Positions 1-8,772 of a stretch of 64,000 bases of DNA are shown here, one piece after another; position 1 is the first letter of the stretch; each line of letters begins with the position of its first letter. This stretch comes from Sulfitobacter dubius (GTDB lineage Bacteria > Pseudomonadota > Alphaproteobacteria > Rhodobacterales > Rhodobacteraceae), in the NCBI RefSeq assembly GCF_900113435.1, contig NZ_FOPG01000002.1, positions 558,001 through 622,000 on the forward strand, given 5' to 3'. The position numbers and the translations under genes are program-made. Under the pieces are notes generated by a model. It did no database searches, was not told the origin of the DNA, and saw only the letters and a program-made list of their open reading frames with translations.

Positions 1-78
1 GCGAAGCGGGAGGCGCGATCAAGCATTGCCGCCGCGGTACTGCGAAGCAGGTCCAATCGGTTGCCATTCTGCCGATGA
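1..78 (+). other. possible C-terminal tail of a gene entering from the left
   Basis: Frame 1 is open from the window edge to a TGA at 76-78 and would encode about 25 residues rich in Arg, Ser and Ala. The stretch is too short to identify, and the other two forward frames are also partly open, so coding is only a possibility. It lies directly upstream of a tRNA-Arg gene. Confidence 0.2.
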
Positions 79-112
79 CATCGGCCCGTGCTTGCGATAA
101 ACCGCCCCTGTC

Positions 113-189
113 GGCCCCGTGGCTCAACTGGATAGAGCAGCCCCCTCCTAAGGGGCAGGTTGCAGGTTCGAATCCTGCCGGGGTCGCCA
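113..189 (+). tRNA. tRNA-Arg (anticodon CCT)
   Basis: A complete cloverleaf can be folded. The 7-bp acceptor stem pairs GGCCCCG with CGGGGTC (one G-T pair). The anticodon stem GCCCC/GGGGC encloses a seven-base loop with anticodon CCT at 147-149, and the T arm holds GTTCGAA. The 3' CCA is encoded at 187-189. It reads the rare AGG codon. It stands alone, next to a sugar-acid catabolic module; tRNA 3' ends are common integration sites, but no integrase or repeated tRNA end was seen nearby. Confidence 0.95.
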
Positions 190-520
190 GAAATCGTTTG
201 CAAATTAGTATACCACGTTTCTGAAAATTGAATCTCTTCGGTTCGCCTAAATTATTTGGCGCCGTATTTGACCCTCAATACGAGCTTCAATCGTACAAAC
301 CGGTGCAGCCCATGGTATCGGGAGCGGAGATCTCACTTGGCCGATCCGCATACTGCTTCGGTTCAGAGCCCGCGCCTTCCTTAATTTGGCCACGCCTACG
401 CATGGTGCACTGCGGCCACCACGATTGCTGGCAAAGAAGCTTCGTCGCTACATTCTGCCGTGGGGCGAGCGAACTGCTGCTGAAGCTCTGCCAGCTCCGT
501 TTGCCTTCTGGTCAACCGAC
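190..520. other. 331-bp intergenic stretch without a recognisable gene
   Basis: Between the tRNA-Arg and the end of the IolC-like gene. The first 120 bases are visibly more A+T-rich than the surroundings. Short open frames on both strands (for example from 228 and from 386) have no family resemblance that I recognise, no convincing ribosome-binding site, and partly overlap the gene at 521. No tRNA-end repeat, integrase remnant or terminator was found. Confidence 0.4.
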
Positions 521-2440
521 TTAGGCCGCTTCTTGTCGGCGTGCCTTTATCCAGCAGTTGATGAGGCGCTCGAAACGTTCTTTCATCATCTTCTGAGCCG
601 TCGCATCGTCGATAGCGTTTGCAAGCCAAGCCCGCGCTGCATCGCCAAAAATCGTGCGCCCTACTGCGAAGCCACGAACATGTCGGCTGTCTGCCGCGCG
701 TGCGATACTGCTTTCAAGCTTGTCGAATGGTGCATCCAAGCCGAGCAATAGGATGCCTCGGCACCACCTGTCATTGCTTTCAATTACTGCGCTGATCGCC
801 GCCCAACCTGCCTTGGTTTGGTCGGTTAGCTTCCACCAGTCCGGGCGGATTCCTTCGTCATAGATCTGCTGCATGGCCTCTGAGGTGGCCATCTCTCCTA
901 CCTTGCCCTCTGCTGTTCCGATTACCTCAATAAGGAACTCATGGCGGCTGAGACGGGCCGCGGAGGCAAGGCGGTGCAATTGATCCAATTGCTGACGGCG
1001 CAAGGCTTCCGGATCGTCGGGATTGTAAAAGACAAGACATTTGATGACATGATCGTCCGGCCATGACGCCACCTCGGCCCCCAGGGACGGTGCCCCTTCG
1101 AATTGCAGGGGGCGCGAACCCGGCAGTTCGACCGGGCGACCGATCCAAAGGCCTTCCTTTTCGGCGCGGAATAGGCCTTGGCGGCCATATTTGCTATCAA
1201 GCAGGGTGCCGAGGTTCATATCCGGACGCCGCGCACTCAGCATTGTGTCGAGTGCGAGATCTTTGAATTTCGCAATACGCTCTGGATTAGCGCCGACATC
1301 CTTAGCCATCGTCTCAAGTTGCATGCGGTGATCGATGGCAAAGGCGCAAATGTTGTCCCACTGTCCGCGTCGGTTGGTGGCCCAATGGACGTGCTCAAGG
1401 TCAGCATCCTCGCGCAGGCGCGGATTTACCACGCCGCGGTCGAGGAAGAACTCAAGCTCTTCCCAGCTTGGATAGGATGGCGCGCAGCCGTGGCGAGAGA
1501 CAGCCAGCGCGCCGCAGGCGTTTGCAATGCGGCAGCAGTCTTCCAGCGGGAGATCACGGACGTACCCACGAAGGAAGCCCGCCATAAAGCCATCTCCGGC
1601 CCCCAGCACGTTAAACACTTCGACGGGGAAACCCTCGGATGATATTCCGTCCTCGATGTTCTGTGGAATTGCATCAGGGAAAACCAGACACCCTTTGGGG
1701 CCGGTTTTGAGTACGATCGTCGCTTTCGTGAGTTTGCGGATGTTGAGAAGGGCCGCGCGTGTGTCGGTCGAGCCGCCTGCGATATGCACCTCTTCGTCAG
1801 TGCCTACGACAACGTCGCAATCAGGCAGGATGCTCTGGACCCGGGCAGTTACTTTCGCATCGGCGATGAAGCGAACGTCGCCTGCGCCTGCGCCCAAAAG
1901 CCCCCAGAGATTGGGGCGATAGTCGATGTCAAAGATGATCTTGCGGCCAGCCTCTTTGGCTATCCGCATCGCTTTGAAGCTTGCGGCTTCCAAATGAGGT
2001 TTCGAGAAATGTGTGCCTGATACGACAATGGCTTTGGCGGACCGGATGAAATCCGGGTCGACGTCATCCTCGCACAATGCAGCGTCGGCGCAATCCGTGC
2101 GAACGAAGAGCAAGGGGAAATTCCGATCGTCTTCGATCCCGAGAAAGGCCATTGCGGTCAACCGTTCTGGATCGGTGGCCACACCGCGGGTCTCCACGCC
2201 TTCGGCCTTAAGTGTTTCAAGGACGAACCGACCGATCTGATCGTCACCGACCCGGCTTAGAAGCGCGGTTTTGAGGCCGAGACGGGCACCCCCGACTGCG
2301 ATATTGGTCGGGCATCCCCCAACATATTTAGAGAAGCTACGTGCATCTTCCATGCGACAGCCAATTTGGTCAGCATAAAGATCGGCGCAGGAACGACCGA
2401 TTGTGATGATATCATAAATGGGCATAGGCTGTGTGGCCAT
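521..2440 (-). CDS. iolC: IolC-type sugar-acid kinase fused to a DUF2090 aldolase-like domain
   Basis: This 639-residue protein has two parts. Residues 1-335 are a PfkB/ribokinase-fold kinase, with the N-terminal GG motif (GGCPTNIAVGG, residues 41-51) and the C-terminal GAGD signature at 280-283 whose Asp is the catalytic base. Residues 340-639 match the DUF2090 domain, a TIM-barrel aldolase-like module found in bifunctional 5-dehydro-2-deoxygluconokinase/phosphogluconate aldolases. In inositol breakdown this pair phosphorylates 2-deoxy-5-keto-gluconate and splits it to dihydroxyacetone phosphate and malonate semialdehyde. No other iol gene is present, so the true substrate may be another 5-keto acid. 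ATG at 2440 follows AAGGA. The gene begins 9 bases after the RpiR-type regulator and is probably co-transcribed with it. Confidence 0.85.
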   Translation of the reverse strand: MATQPMPIYDIITIGRSCADLYADQIGCRMEDARSFSKYVGGCPTNIAVGGARLGLKTALLSRVGDDQIGRFVLETLKAEGVETRGVATDPERLTAMAFLGIEDDRNFPLLFVRTDCADAALCEDDVDPDFIRSAKAIVVSGTHFSKPHLEAASFKAMRIAKEAGRKIIFDIDYRPNLWGLLGAGAGDVRFIADAKVTARVQSILPDCDVVVGTDEEVHIAGGSTDTRAALLNIRKLTKATIVLKTGPKGCLVFPDAIPQNIEDGISSEGFPVEVFNVLGAGDGFMAGFLRGYVRDLPLEDCCRIANACGALAVSRHGCAPSYPSWEELEFFLDRGVVNPRLREDADLEHVHWATNRRGQWDNICAFAIDHRMQLETMAKDVGANPERIAKFKDLALDTMLSARRPDMNLGTLLDSKYGRQGLFRAEKEGLWIGRPVELPGSRPLQFEGAPSLGAEVASWPDDHVIKCLVFYNPDDPEALRRQQLDQLHRLASAARLSRHEFLIEVIGTAEGKVGEMATSEAMQQIYDEGIRPDWWKLTDQTKAGWAAISAVIESNDRWCRGILLLGLDAPFDKLESSIARAADSRHVRGFAVGRTIFGDAARAWLANAIDDATAQKMMKERFERLINCWIKARRQEAA

Positions 2441-2449
2441 GGTGGGTCC

Positions 2450-3307
2450 TTAATCTTCTTTGGGTCGTTCTTCGCCGCAAAGCGTTCCGGCGCGGATCGC
2501 CAGAATGAGTGCGAGTGAAATCGTTGCGTTTAGCGATCTAAAGCCGTCGACGCTCGCCTCGGAAATTTGGAAGCAGCTATCGGCATTTGTGAATGGAGCG
2601 CGGGGCAGATCAGTGATCGAAATCGTGCGGGCGCCGATGGCGCGGGCGCGTTCGAAAGACCGTACAGTGTCTTCGGCGCTCGGGTGGAATGAGATGGCCA
2701 CCACGGTGTCTTCGGGGCTGATCATCATCATCTGTTGATCCAACGTCCCCCCGCTGCCGTCCAAAAGGTTGGCTGGAACTTCGAGGCGTGCCAAGTTGTA
2801 GACAAGGTAGGTGGCGGCAGTGAATGTCCGTTTCTGGGCCAGAACATGCACGATGCGGGCATCTGCCAGCAAACGGGCTGCTGTCTCAATCTTGTCGATG
2901 GGCGTGCTGCGCTGCAACTCCCGCAGAGATGCGATGCCCGCTTCGACAAAGCGGTCGGTCATCTCAGCCGTATCACGGGCAGCGCCGCTTTTTTCTAGGT
3001 TTCTGATCCGGTCCTGATAGGGTGTGGAGCTGGCTTGAAGCTCGTCGCGGAAGACCGACTGAAGCTCTGAGAAGCCTGAAAACCCGAAGTGCTTGGCAAA
3101 ACGAATGATGGCTGATGGTGCAACGCCGATCTCATCCCCCAATACCGCAGCCGTGCGCAGGGCAAAGCCGGATGGGTCGCGCAGTGTGAAATCCGCGATA
3201 AGTTTCAGTCGGTTGCTGAGATCATCGTAAGATGCGGCGATCTCTTCACGCAGCGCTTTGAAATCGCGTTGAGGGGTGTCCTCGTCGGTTGCCATCTTGT
3301 TTTCCAC
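2450..3307 (-). CDS. MurR/RpiR family transcriptional regulator
   Basis: A 285-residue protein with the RpiR layout: an N-terminal helix-turn-helix of about 80 residues (including the stretch around IGVAPSAIIRFAKHFGF, a typical HTH_6 recognition region) and a C-terminal SIS sugar-phosphate-binding domain from about residue 125. It is divergent from the dehydrogenase-TRAP operon and directly upstream of the kinase-aldolase gene, so it very likely senses a phosphorylated intermediate of this pathway and controls both transcripts. The start could be GTG at 3307 (GGGAAG upstream) or ATG at 3295. Two palindromes in the divergent promoter region are candidate operators. Confidence 0.88.
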   Translation of the reverse strand: MENKMATDEDTPQRDFKALREEIAASYDDLSNRLKLIADFTLRDPSGFALRTAAVLGDEIGVAPSAIIRFAKHFGFSGFSELQSVFRDELQASSTPYQDRIRNLEKSGAARDTAEMTDRFVEAGIASLRELQRSTPIDKIETAARLLADARIVHVLAQKRTFTAATYLVYNLARLEVPANLLDGSGGTLDQQMMMISPEDTVVAISFHPSAEDTVRSFERARAIGARTISITDLPRAPFTNADSCFQISEASVDGFRSLNATISLALILAIRAGTLCGEERPKED

Positions 3308-3335
3308 TAACTTCCCGGCCCTCCGCTTTCTGTTT

Positions 3336-3379
3336 TAGAATTTGTATTCTATATTGACCCGAGTGTGAACTTTATGTTC
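3336..3379. promoter_or_regulatory. paired palindromic candidate operators for the RpiR regulator
   Basis: TAGAATTTGTATTCTA at 3336-3351 and GAACTTTATGTTC at 3367-3379 are two related palindromes of GAA-N6/7-TTC type. Their centres are about 30 bases apart, close to three helical turns. A TTGACC hexamer at 3354-3359 could be the -35 of the rightward promoter, with the second palindrome covering the -10 region. RpiR-family regulators commonly bind such dyads, so control of the divergent promoters from here is likely. The assignment is inferred from position and symmetry. Confidence 0.5.
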
Positions 3380-3429
3380 TAAGACGTCACACATCAAGGG
3401 CAAAGTTTGATGAACGAGGAGGGGGATTT

Positions 3430-4458
3430 ATGAAAGCTTGTGTGATTCACGGGGCGCGAAATATCGCGATAGAAACGTGTTCGACGCCTTCTCCAATGGC
3501 GGGTCAGCTTCTACTTTCATTCGCTTACGGCGGTATCTGCGGGTCAGATCTTCACTATTACGAGCACGGGCAAGTTGGCGATTCGATCCTGCGCGGCCCA
3601 ATGGTTTTGGGCCATGAGTTTTCCGCTGTCGTTTCCGGTGTGGGCGAGGGCGTGGCAGATTTCGCGCCCGGCGATAAAGTCGCGGTAACTCCCGCGCTGC
3701 CCTGCCAGACATGCGATTATTGCCAGCGGGGTCTGTCCAACTTGTGCACTGACATGTCCTTTATGGGCAGCGCAGCACGTTTTCCGCATTGCGACGGTGG
3801 GTTCGCCAGCGGCTTGGTGGTGGAAGCGCGCCAGTGCATCAAGCTGCCGGCGGATACCGACATGCGCCATGTGGCGATGGCTGAGCCTTATGCCGTCGCC
3901 CTGCATGCGGTCTCTATGGCGGGCGATTTGCGCGGAGCCACTGTGTTGGTCACCGGGGCAGGTGTGATAGGGCAAATGTGTGCCACCGCTGCACGCGCAG
4001 CGGGTGCCGCGCGTATTTTAATGAGTGATATTGCACCGGCAGCGCTCAAGCGCGCCAAAGCACTTGGCATAGATGAAGTGTTTGATGCGGCTGATCCAGC
4101 GGCGATGGCTGGTCTGACCGATACGCCCCGCTGCGATGCTGTTTTCGAGGCGTCAGGCGCGGCCCCTGCTCTCAGCATGGCAATCTCGGCGTCAAAACCG
4201 CGCGGCACAGTGGTTCAGGTCGGCTTCTTGCCCCCGAAAGCACCGGTAGATTTCGCCAAACTGCTAACCCGAGAGATCAAGCTGGTTGGCACATATCGGT
4301 TTATCGATGAATTTGCAGAGGCCGTCCGTCAGATTGTTGCGGAAGAGGTCGATCTGCGCCCGATGATATCGGCAGACATGTCGCTCGACGACCCGGATGC
4401 TGCCTTTGACCGCGCCTTGGATAAGACCGATGCGCTAAAGGTCATGGTACATTTCTGA
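3430..4458 (+). CDS. zinc-dependent L-idonate 5-dehydrogenase-like alcohol dehydrogenase
   Basis: A 342-residue medium-chain zinc dehydrogenase. The catalytic zinc site is visible as C37 in GGICGSD and H62-E63 in GHEF; the structural zinc site is C92, C95, C98 and C106. A Rossmann-fold NAD(P) domain follows around VTGAGVIGQM. The segment near GSDLHYYEHG is typical of L-idonate 5-dehydrogenases, which oxidise C5 of an aldonic acid to the 5-keto form, but relatives act on other polyols. A GAGGAGGGGG ribosome site precedes the ATG. Its stop overlaps the next start (TGATG), so the two dehydrogenases are translationally coupled. Confidence 0.85.
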   Translation: MKACVIHGARNIAIETCSTPSPMAGQLLLSFAYGGICGSDLHYYEHGQVGDSILRGPMVLGHEFSAVVSGVGEGVADFAPGDKVAVTPALPCQTCDYCQRGLSNLCTDMSFMGSAARFPHCDGGFASGLVVEARQCIKLPADTDMRHVAMAEPYAVALHAVSMAGDLRGATVLVTGAGVIGQMCATAARAAGAARILMSDIAPAALKRAKALGIDEVFDAADPAAMAGLTDTPRCDAVFEASGAAPALSMAISASKPRGTVVQVGFLPPKAPVDFAKLLTREIKLVGTYRFIDEFAEAVRQIVAEEVDLRPMISADMSLDDPDAAFDRALDKTDALKVMVHF

Positions 4459-5891
4459 TGATTAGCAACTTCGCCTATGACCGCAGCAAACTGCGCCCGC
4501 GCGCCGCGCATATCGGAGTTGGTGCATTTCACCGCGCGCACCAGCAAGAGTACTATGACGATCTTGCACGTGAAGCGAACGGCCCAAGCTGGGGCGTGGT
4601 GGGCATCAATCTGACGCCACCGGATATCGCAGGCACCCATGCGGCTGAAGGCGCGAACTATGTACTTCTTAAAGAAGATGACGATGGCGCCGTTTGTCGA
4701 CCGATCGGCACGTTGCTTCAGCTTTGGGATGCGCAAGACGCCCGTGGCGTCGATTGGAGCGATATTGAATTCGCCACGCTGACGATCACTGAAAAGGGAT
4801 ATTGCCACTTATCAGGCAGCATGGACCTTGATCTGAACGCAGTTGGCGCGGATTTGGCCAATCCGGAAACGCCAACTACAGCGATTGGCTATCTAGCATG
4901 GATGCTGGAGCAACGTCGCCGCAGCGGCGGGTGTCCGATCACCTTGGCAAGCTGTGACAACGTGGCTGACAACGGGCTTTTGCTAGGCTCTGTCCTGCGG
5001 GACTATGCAGCCCGCACTTTCCCGAACCTTTCCAAATGGCTTGAGGAGAATGTGGCATTCCCCACGTCGATGGTGGATCGCATCGTTCCGGCTATGTCAG
5101 ACGCGGGGCGCGCATGGCTCGAGGCAGCTTGTGGTCATCGCAGTTCGCTTGGCGTGGTCGCTGAACCGTTCCGGCAGTGGGTCATTGAAAATCGTTTCGC
5201 TTCTGACCGCCCAGCCTTTGAGGATGTCGGCGTACAGATCGTTGATGTGCTGGCGCCTTATGAGCATATGAAGCACCGCCTGCTGAACGGCATCCAATCT
5301 TCCTATGCCGAACTGGGGCGTCTTTGTGGACACGAGAGTTCGCATGGCGCCGCAATGGATCCTGCCTTGCAAGATTGGGCGGCAATCTTCTTTGCGTCGC
5401 AGTCTGACACATTGGAATGCCCCGCTGGCGAGAGCGTTTCGGACTATGCGGGCACCAGCCTAAAGCGCTTGCAAAACCCGACCATTCATCACCCGCTCAA
5501 CCAGATCGCCAGCGACGCGAGTTTCAAGTTGCCTCAGCGAATTGGGGCGCCAGCCGCCGAGCGGATCAAACGCGGGCTCTGCGCAGAACCGCAGGCCATG
5601 GTCTTGGCAGGGTGGGCCTTGCAAGCAGGCAATATGACCCCCGATGCAGACGGCGTGGTCACTCAAGATCCGCTGGGCCGAACGGTCGCCGAATTGAGAG
5701 AGCGCCATGACGGTTCTGCCACAGATCTTGCGCAGGCAGTTCTTGCCCTGCCGATCTGGTCTCCGCGCTTGCAGGCGGATAGCGGGTTTTCTGCCAGCGT
5801 TGCTAAATGGGTGAAGACCCTTGCCTGCGCAGACCCGGCCACCTGCCGCGCAGAGATAGGCGCGTTTTCAAAGGAGAGAATGAATGCGTAG
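4458..5891 (+). CDS. mannitol/fructuronate-type long-chain dehydrogenase with altered active site
   Basis: A 477-residue member of the mannitol dehydrogenase family, which interconverts polyols or aldonates with ketoses or keto-acids using NAD(P). The N-terminal cofactor region (IGVGAFHRAHQ, residues 19-29), the SCDN segment near 166-169 and FPTSMVDRIVP (201-211) are all recognisable. The catalytic signature normally reads K-x4-N-x2-H; here it is K272, N277 and Gln280, so the usual histidine is replaced. The length is normal for the family and the frame is intact. Together with the idnD-like gene it probably performs the redox steps on the TRAP-imported substrate. The substrate cannot be named from sequence alone. 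Confidence 0.8.
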   Translation: MISNFAYDRSKLRPRAAHIGVGAFHRAHQQEYYDDLAREANGPSWGVVGINLTPPDIAGTHAAEGANYVLLKEDDDGAVCRPIGTLLQLWDAQDARGVDWSDIEFATLTITEKGYCHLSGSMDLDLNAVGADLANPETPTTAIGYLAWMLEQRRRSGGCPITLASCDNVADNGLLLGSVLRDYAARTFPNLSKWLEENVAFPTSMVDRIVPAMSDAGRAWLEAACGHRSSLGVVAEPFRQWVIENRFASDRPAFEDVGVQIVDVLAPYEHMKHRLLNGIQSSYAELGRLCGHESSHGAAMDPALQDWAAIFFASQSDTLECPAGESVSDYAGTSLKRLQNPTIHHPLNQIASDASFKLPQRIGAPAAERIKRGLCAEPQAMVLAGWALQAGNMTPDADGVVTQDPLGRTVAELRERHDGSATDLAQAVLALPIWSPRLQADSGFSASVAKWVKTLACADPATCRAEIGAFSKERMNA

Positions 5892-6381
5892 GTACCTTGG
5901 AGGCCGCACGCCTGAAGAATGGTTGGGGGCGCTTCTGATGACCCTTGTGGTCGTGTTGCTCGGCTTTCAGGTTATTGCTCGGTTCGGTATGGGACGGTCG
6001 TTTAGCTGGCTTGAAGAAGTAAGCCGTTTTGCCTTTGTCTGGGCCGTCTATTTTGGTTTTGTCATTGCTGCTGCAGGTGACCGGCACATCCGTGTGTCGC
6101 TGCATATTGAAATGCTGCCGCCCAAGGCCCGATTGGTCATGCTAACGCTGGCGGACGTGATCTGGCTTGCCTTCAATGCGGTGGTGATCTGGCACGGTTA
6201 CCATTTCACGGTATCAATGTTTGAGTTCCCCTATATTTCGCAAACGACGGGCATCAATCTCGTTTGGGTTCAGATGATCGTGCCGCTGGGCTTTGCCTTT
6301 ATGTCGGTCCGCATCGTGCAGGTCATGCTGCGTAGATGGCGAACCGGGCAAGGGCCCGTCGACTCGCGGATCGGAGAATAA
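5884..6381 (+). CDS. TRAP transporter small permease (DctQ family)
   Basis: A 165-residue membrane protein with four hydrophobic segments, the size and topology of DctQ subunits. It holds the large permease in the inner membrane of tripartite ATP-independent periplasmic transporters. The start overlaps the preceding dehydrogenase gene by 8 bases and the large permease follows after 2 bases, so it is part of the same operon. Substrates of this transporter class are organic or sugar acids, which fits the flanking enzymes. Confidence 0.88.
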   Translation: MRRYLGGRTPEEWLGALLMTLVVVLLGFQVIARFGMGRSFSWLEEVSRFAFVWAVYFGFVIAAAGDRHIRVSLHIEMLPPKARLVMLTLADVIWLAFNAVVIWHGYHFTVSMFEFPYISQTTGINLVWVQMIVPLGFAFMSVRIVQVMLRRWRTGQGPVDSRIGE

Positions 6382-6383
6382 CG

Positions 6384-7676
6384 ATGGATCCGACACTCTT
6401 GATGGCAGGCTCTTTCGTTGTTCTGCTGCTGCTGGGCGTTCCTGTGGCGGTCTCCATCGGATTTGCCGCCGTGGTCACTATGGCTTCGGCCAATATGCCC
6501 ATGTCTTACCTTGTACAGACGGCTTACTCAGCGGTGGACGAATTCACCATCATCGCCGTGCCGATGTTCATTCTGGCGGGCACCCTGATGGAGAAGGGCG
6601 GCCTGACGAGCAGGCTTATCGGCTTTAGCCGGGCAATCGTCGGACCAGCGCCGGGCGGCTTGGCGACCGTGACAATCGTCGCGTGTACCTTCTTTGCGGC
6701 AATCTCGGGGTCTGGTCCGGCGACGACGGCCGCCATCGGGTCAATCATGATCCCCGCTATGATCAAAGATGGCTATGACAAGGGGTTTGGCGCGGCGATC
6801 ACCTCTTCGGCGGGGGGGATCGGCGTGGTCATCCCGCCTTCGATCCCGATGATTATCTATGGCATCACCTCGGAAACGTCGATCAGCGCGTTGTTTGTGG
6901 CGGGCGTCGTGCCCGGGCTGATGCTGGCCGTGGCGCTTTGGATGACCAGCCGCTTCATCTCGGTCAAGCGCGGCTACAGCTCTGGTGGCGTGAATGAGCG
7001 CAGCCTGTCCCATATCCGGCAGGCCGCATGGGAAGCAAAATGGGCCTTGGCCGCGCCCATCATCATTTTGGGCGGAATTTACACCGGTGTCTTCACGGTG
7101 ACTGAGGCATCGGTCGTGGCCGTGCTTTATGCGTTGCTGGTCGGGGTGTTTGTCTACCGCGAGATCAAGCTCGGATTGTTCTTCGATGCCGTGGTCTATG
7201 CGGTGCGGATCACTGGGACCGTGATGCTGGTGCTGGTCACAGGGCGGATCATCGGGCGGATGTTGTCGATGTTTCAAGTGCCGCAGATGGTGTCTGGCTA
7301 TCTGATTGATGCCGTTTCGAACCCGGTCCTGCTGATCCTGCTGGTGTTGCTGATGCTGGTCTTCATCGGGATGTGGATGGAGACGCTCACGCAGATCATT
7401 ATCCTCACTCCGCTGCTTCTGCCCGTGGTGGCAAATGTCGGGATCGATCCGATTCAGTTTGGCATCATCTTCGTCATCGCTTGTGAGATCGGTTACTCCA
7501 CACCGCCATTGGGGGTGAACCTCTTTGTTGCGGCAGAGATTGGGAACACCACGGTCGAGCGCGTGTCGAAAGCATCAATTCCATTCCTTTGCGCAGAAAT
7601 ACTGGTGATGGTGCTTGTCGCCTTCATCCCAGAACTGACGCTATGGCTGCCCAGACTGATGGGCTTCATCAATTGA
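6384..7676 (+). CDS. TRAP transporter large permease (DctM family)
   Basis: A 430-residue, strongly hydrophobic protein with about twelve membrane segments and DctM hallmarks such as SGSGPATTAAIGSIMIPAM and GVVIPPSIPMI. It is the sodium-driven channel subunit. The ATG at 6384 was chosen because it follows GGAGAATA and lies 2 bases after the DctQ stop; the longer frame upstream would overlap dctQ out of frame. It forms a complete TRAP system with the genes on both sides. Confidence 0.92.
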   Translation: MDPTLLMAGSFVVLLLLGVPVAVSIGFAAVVTMASANMPMSYLVQTAYSAVDEFTIIAVPMFILAGTLMEKGGLTSRLIGFSRAIVGPAPGGLATVTIVACTFFAAISGSGPATTAAIGSIMIPAMIKDGYDKGFGAAITSSAGGIGVVIPPSIPMIIYGITSETSISALFVAGVVPGLMLAVALWMTSRFISVKRGYSSGGVNERSLSHIRQAAWEAKWALAAPIIILGGIYTGVFTVTEASVVAVLYALLVGVFVYREIKLGLFFDAVVYAVRITGTVMLVLVTGRIIGRMLSMFQVPQMVSGYLIDAVSNPVLLILLVLLMLVFIGMWMETLTQIIILTPLLLPVVANVGIDPIQFGIIFVIACEIGYSTPPLGVNLFVAAEIGNTTVERVSKASIPFLCAEILVMVLVAFIPELTLWLPRLMGFIN

Positions 7677-7698
7677 TTTTTTACTGGAGGAGAGAACC

Positions 7699-8703
7699 AT
7701 GAACTACCTAACGAAGAGCCTATCCACGGCGGCGCTTGCCCTGTTGGTCGCACTACCAGCGGCAGCAGCCGAGTACACCATGCGCCTGAGCCATGGTGAC
7801 AACGAAAACAACCCGACCCACAAGGGCGCGTTGAAGTTTGAAGAGCTTGTCGAGAAATACTCCGACGGTCGGATTGATGTGCAGATTTTCCCTTCGAACC
7901 AGCTTGGCTCGGAACAGGAAGTAGCGCAGGCGCTGCGGATGGGATCGATTGAGTCTGAGATCCTTTATACAGGTAACCTCGTCCCGCTGGCCCCATCCGT
8001 TGGCGTGATGATGCTGCCCTATGCTTTCACGTCGAACGAGGAAGCGCATGCCGCGATGGATGCCCTCAAAGGCCCGCTTAACGAGCGTCTGCCGAAAGAG
8101 GCAGGCGTGCGTGTGCTGGGCTATTTCGAAAAAGGGTTTCGTGTTCTGACCAATGGAGAACGCGAAGTAAAAACACTTGAAGACCTTAAGGGTCTGAAAA
8201 TTCGCGTGTCAAAAAACAACATCGCCATTGAGACGTTCAAATCTTGGGGTCTGGACCCAATCCCAATGGCTTGGGCCGAAGTTTTCCCCGCGTTGCAGCA
8301 GGGTGTGATCGACGGGCAAGAAAACCCCTATACCACCGCGATCTCTTCGAAATTCTACGAAGTTCAGAAGTATATCACCGAGGTTCACTACCTGATCTGG
8401 TCAGGACCGATCATCGTATCTGATCGGTTCTATCAGGGGCTGCCGGAAGACCTGCAAGCTGCTCTCGACAAGGCGGGCGAAGAGGCAGCATCTTATGAGC
8501 GTGAGGTTTCCGCTAAGGAAACTGCCGCTGCCAAAGAGAAACTGGTGGAACTCGGTATGACCTTAACGGGTGCACCTGAGGACGAAGAAAAATGGCAAGA
8601 AGCCGCCAAAGCGCTTTGGCCAAGCTTCGCCGCTGATATCGGCGGTGAGGAATGGGTAAACGAAGCGACCCAAATCATGAACGAAGCAATCGGCAATAAC
8701 TGA
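7699..8703 (+). CDS. TRAP transporter substrate-binding protein (DctP family)
   Basis: A 334-residue periplasmic protein with a cleavable signal peptide (hydrophobic stretch ending ALPAAAA, about residue 24). The family pattern is present: an Arg-containing segment near NGEREVKTLEDLKGLKIRV, which carries the carboxylate-binding Arg in DctP proteins, and GVIDGQENPYT. It delivers the ligand to the DctQM permease. GGAGGAGAG precedes the ATG. It is the last gene of the operon and is followed by a strong terminator. The conserved Arg suggests a carboxylated ligand, in line with a sugar acid rather than a neutral polyol. Confidence 0.92.
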   Translation: MNYLTKSLSTAALALLVALPAAAAEYTMRLSHGDNENNPTHKGALKFEELVEKYSDGRIDVQIFPSNQLGSEQEVAQALRMGSIESEILYTGNLVPLAPSVGVMMLPYAFTSNEEAHAAMDALKGPLNERLPKEAGVRVLGYFEKGFRVLTNGEREVKTLEDLKGLKIRVSKNNIAIETFKSWGLDPIPMAWAEVFPALQQGVIDGQENPYTTAISSKFYEVQKYITEVHYLIWSGPIIVSDRFYQGLPEDLQAALDKAGEEAASYEREVSAKETAAAKEKLVELGMTLTGAPEDEEKWQEAAKALWPSFAADIGGEEWVNEATQIMNEAIGNN

Positions 8704-8740
8704 TCGAAGCTTCTTTCAAGACGCCATTGTAAAACTATGG

Positions 8741-8772
8741 GGCTCAAGCAAACAGCTTGAGCCTTATTTTTT
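8741..8772 (+). terminator. rho-independent terminator after the TRAP operon
   Basis: A perfect 9-bp stem GGCTCAAGC/GCTTGAGCC with a five-base AAACA loop is followed by TTATTTTTT. It lies 38 bases after the dctP stop codon. Confidence 0.9.

Noticed and set aside
228-751. Two overlapping open frames (228-524 and 386-751) after the tRNA-Arg
   Set aside because: No ribosome sites, unusual composition, no family resemblance, and the second runs antisense into the IolC-like gene.
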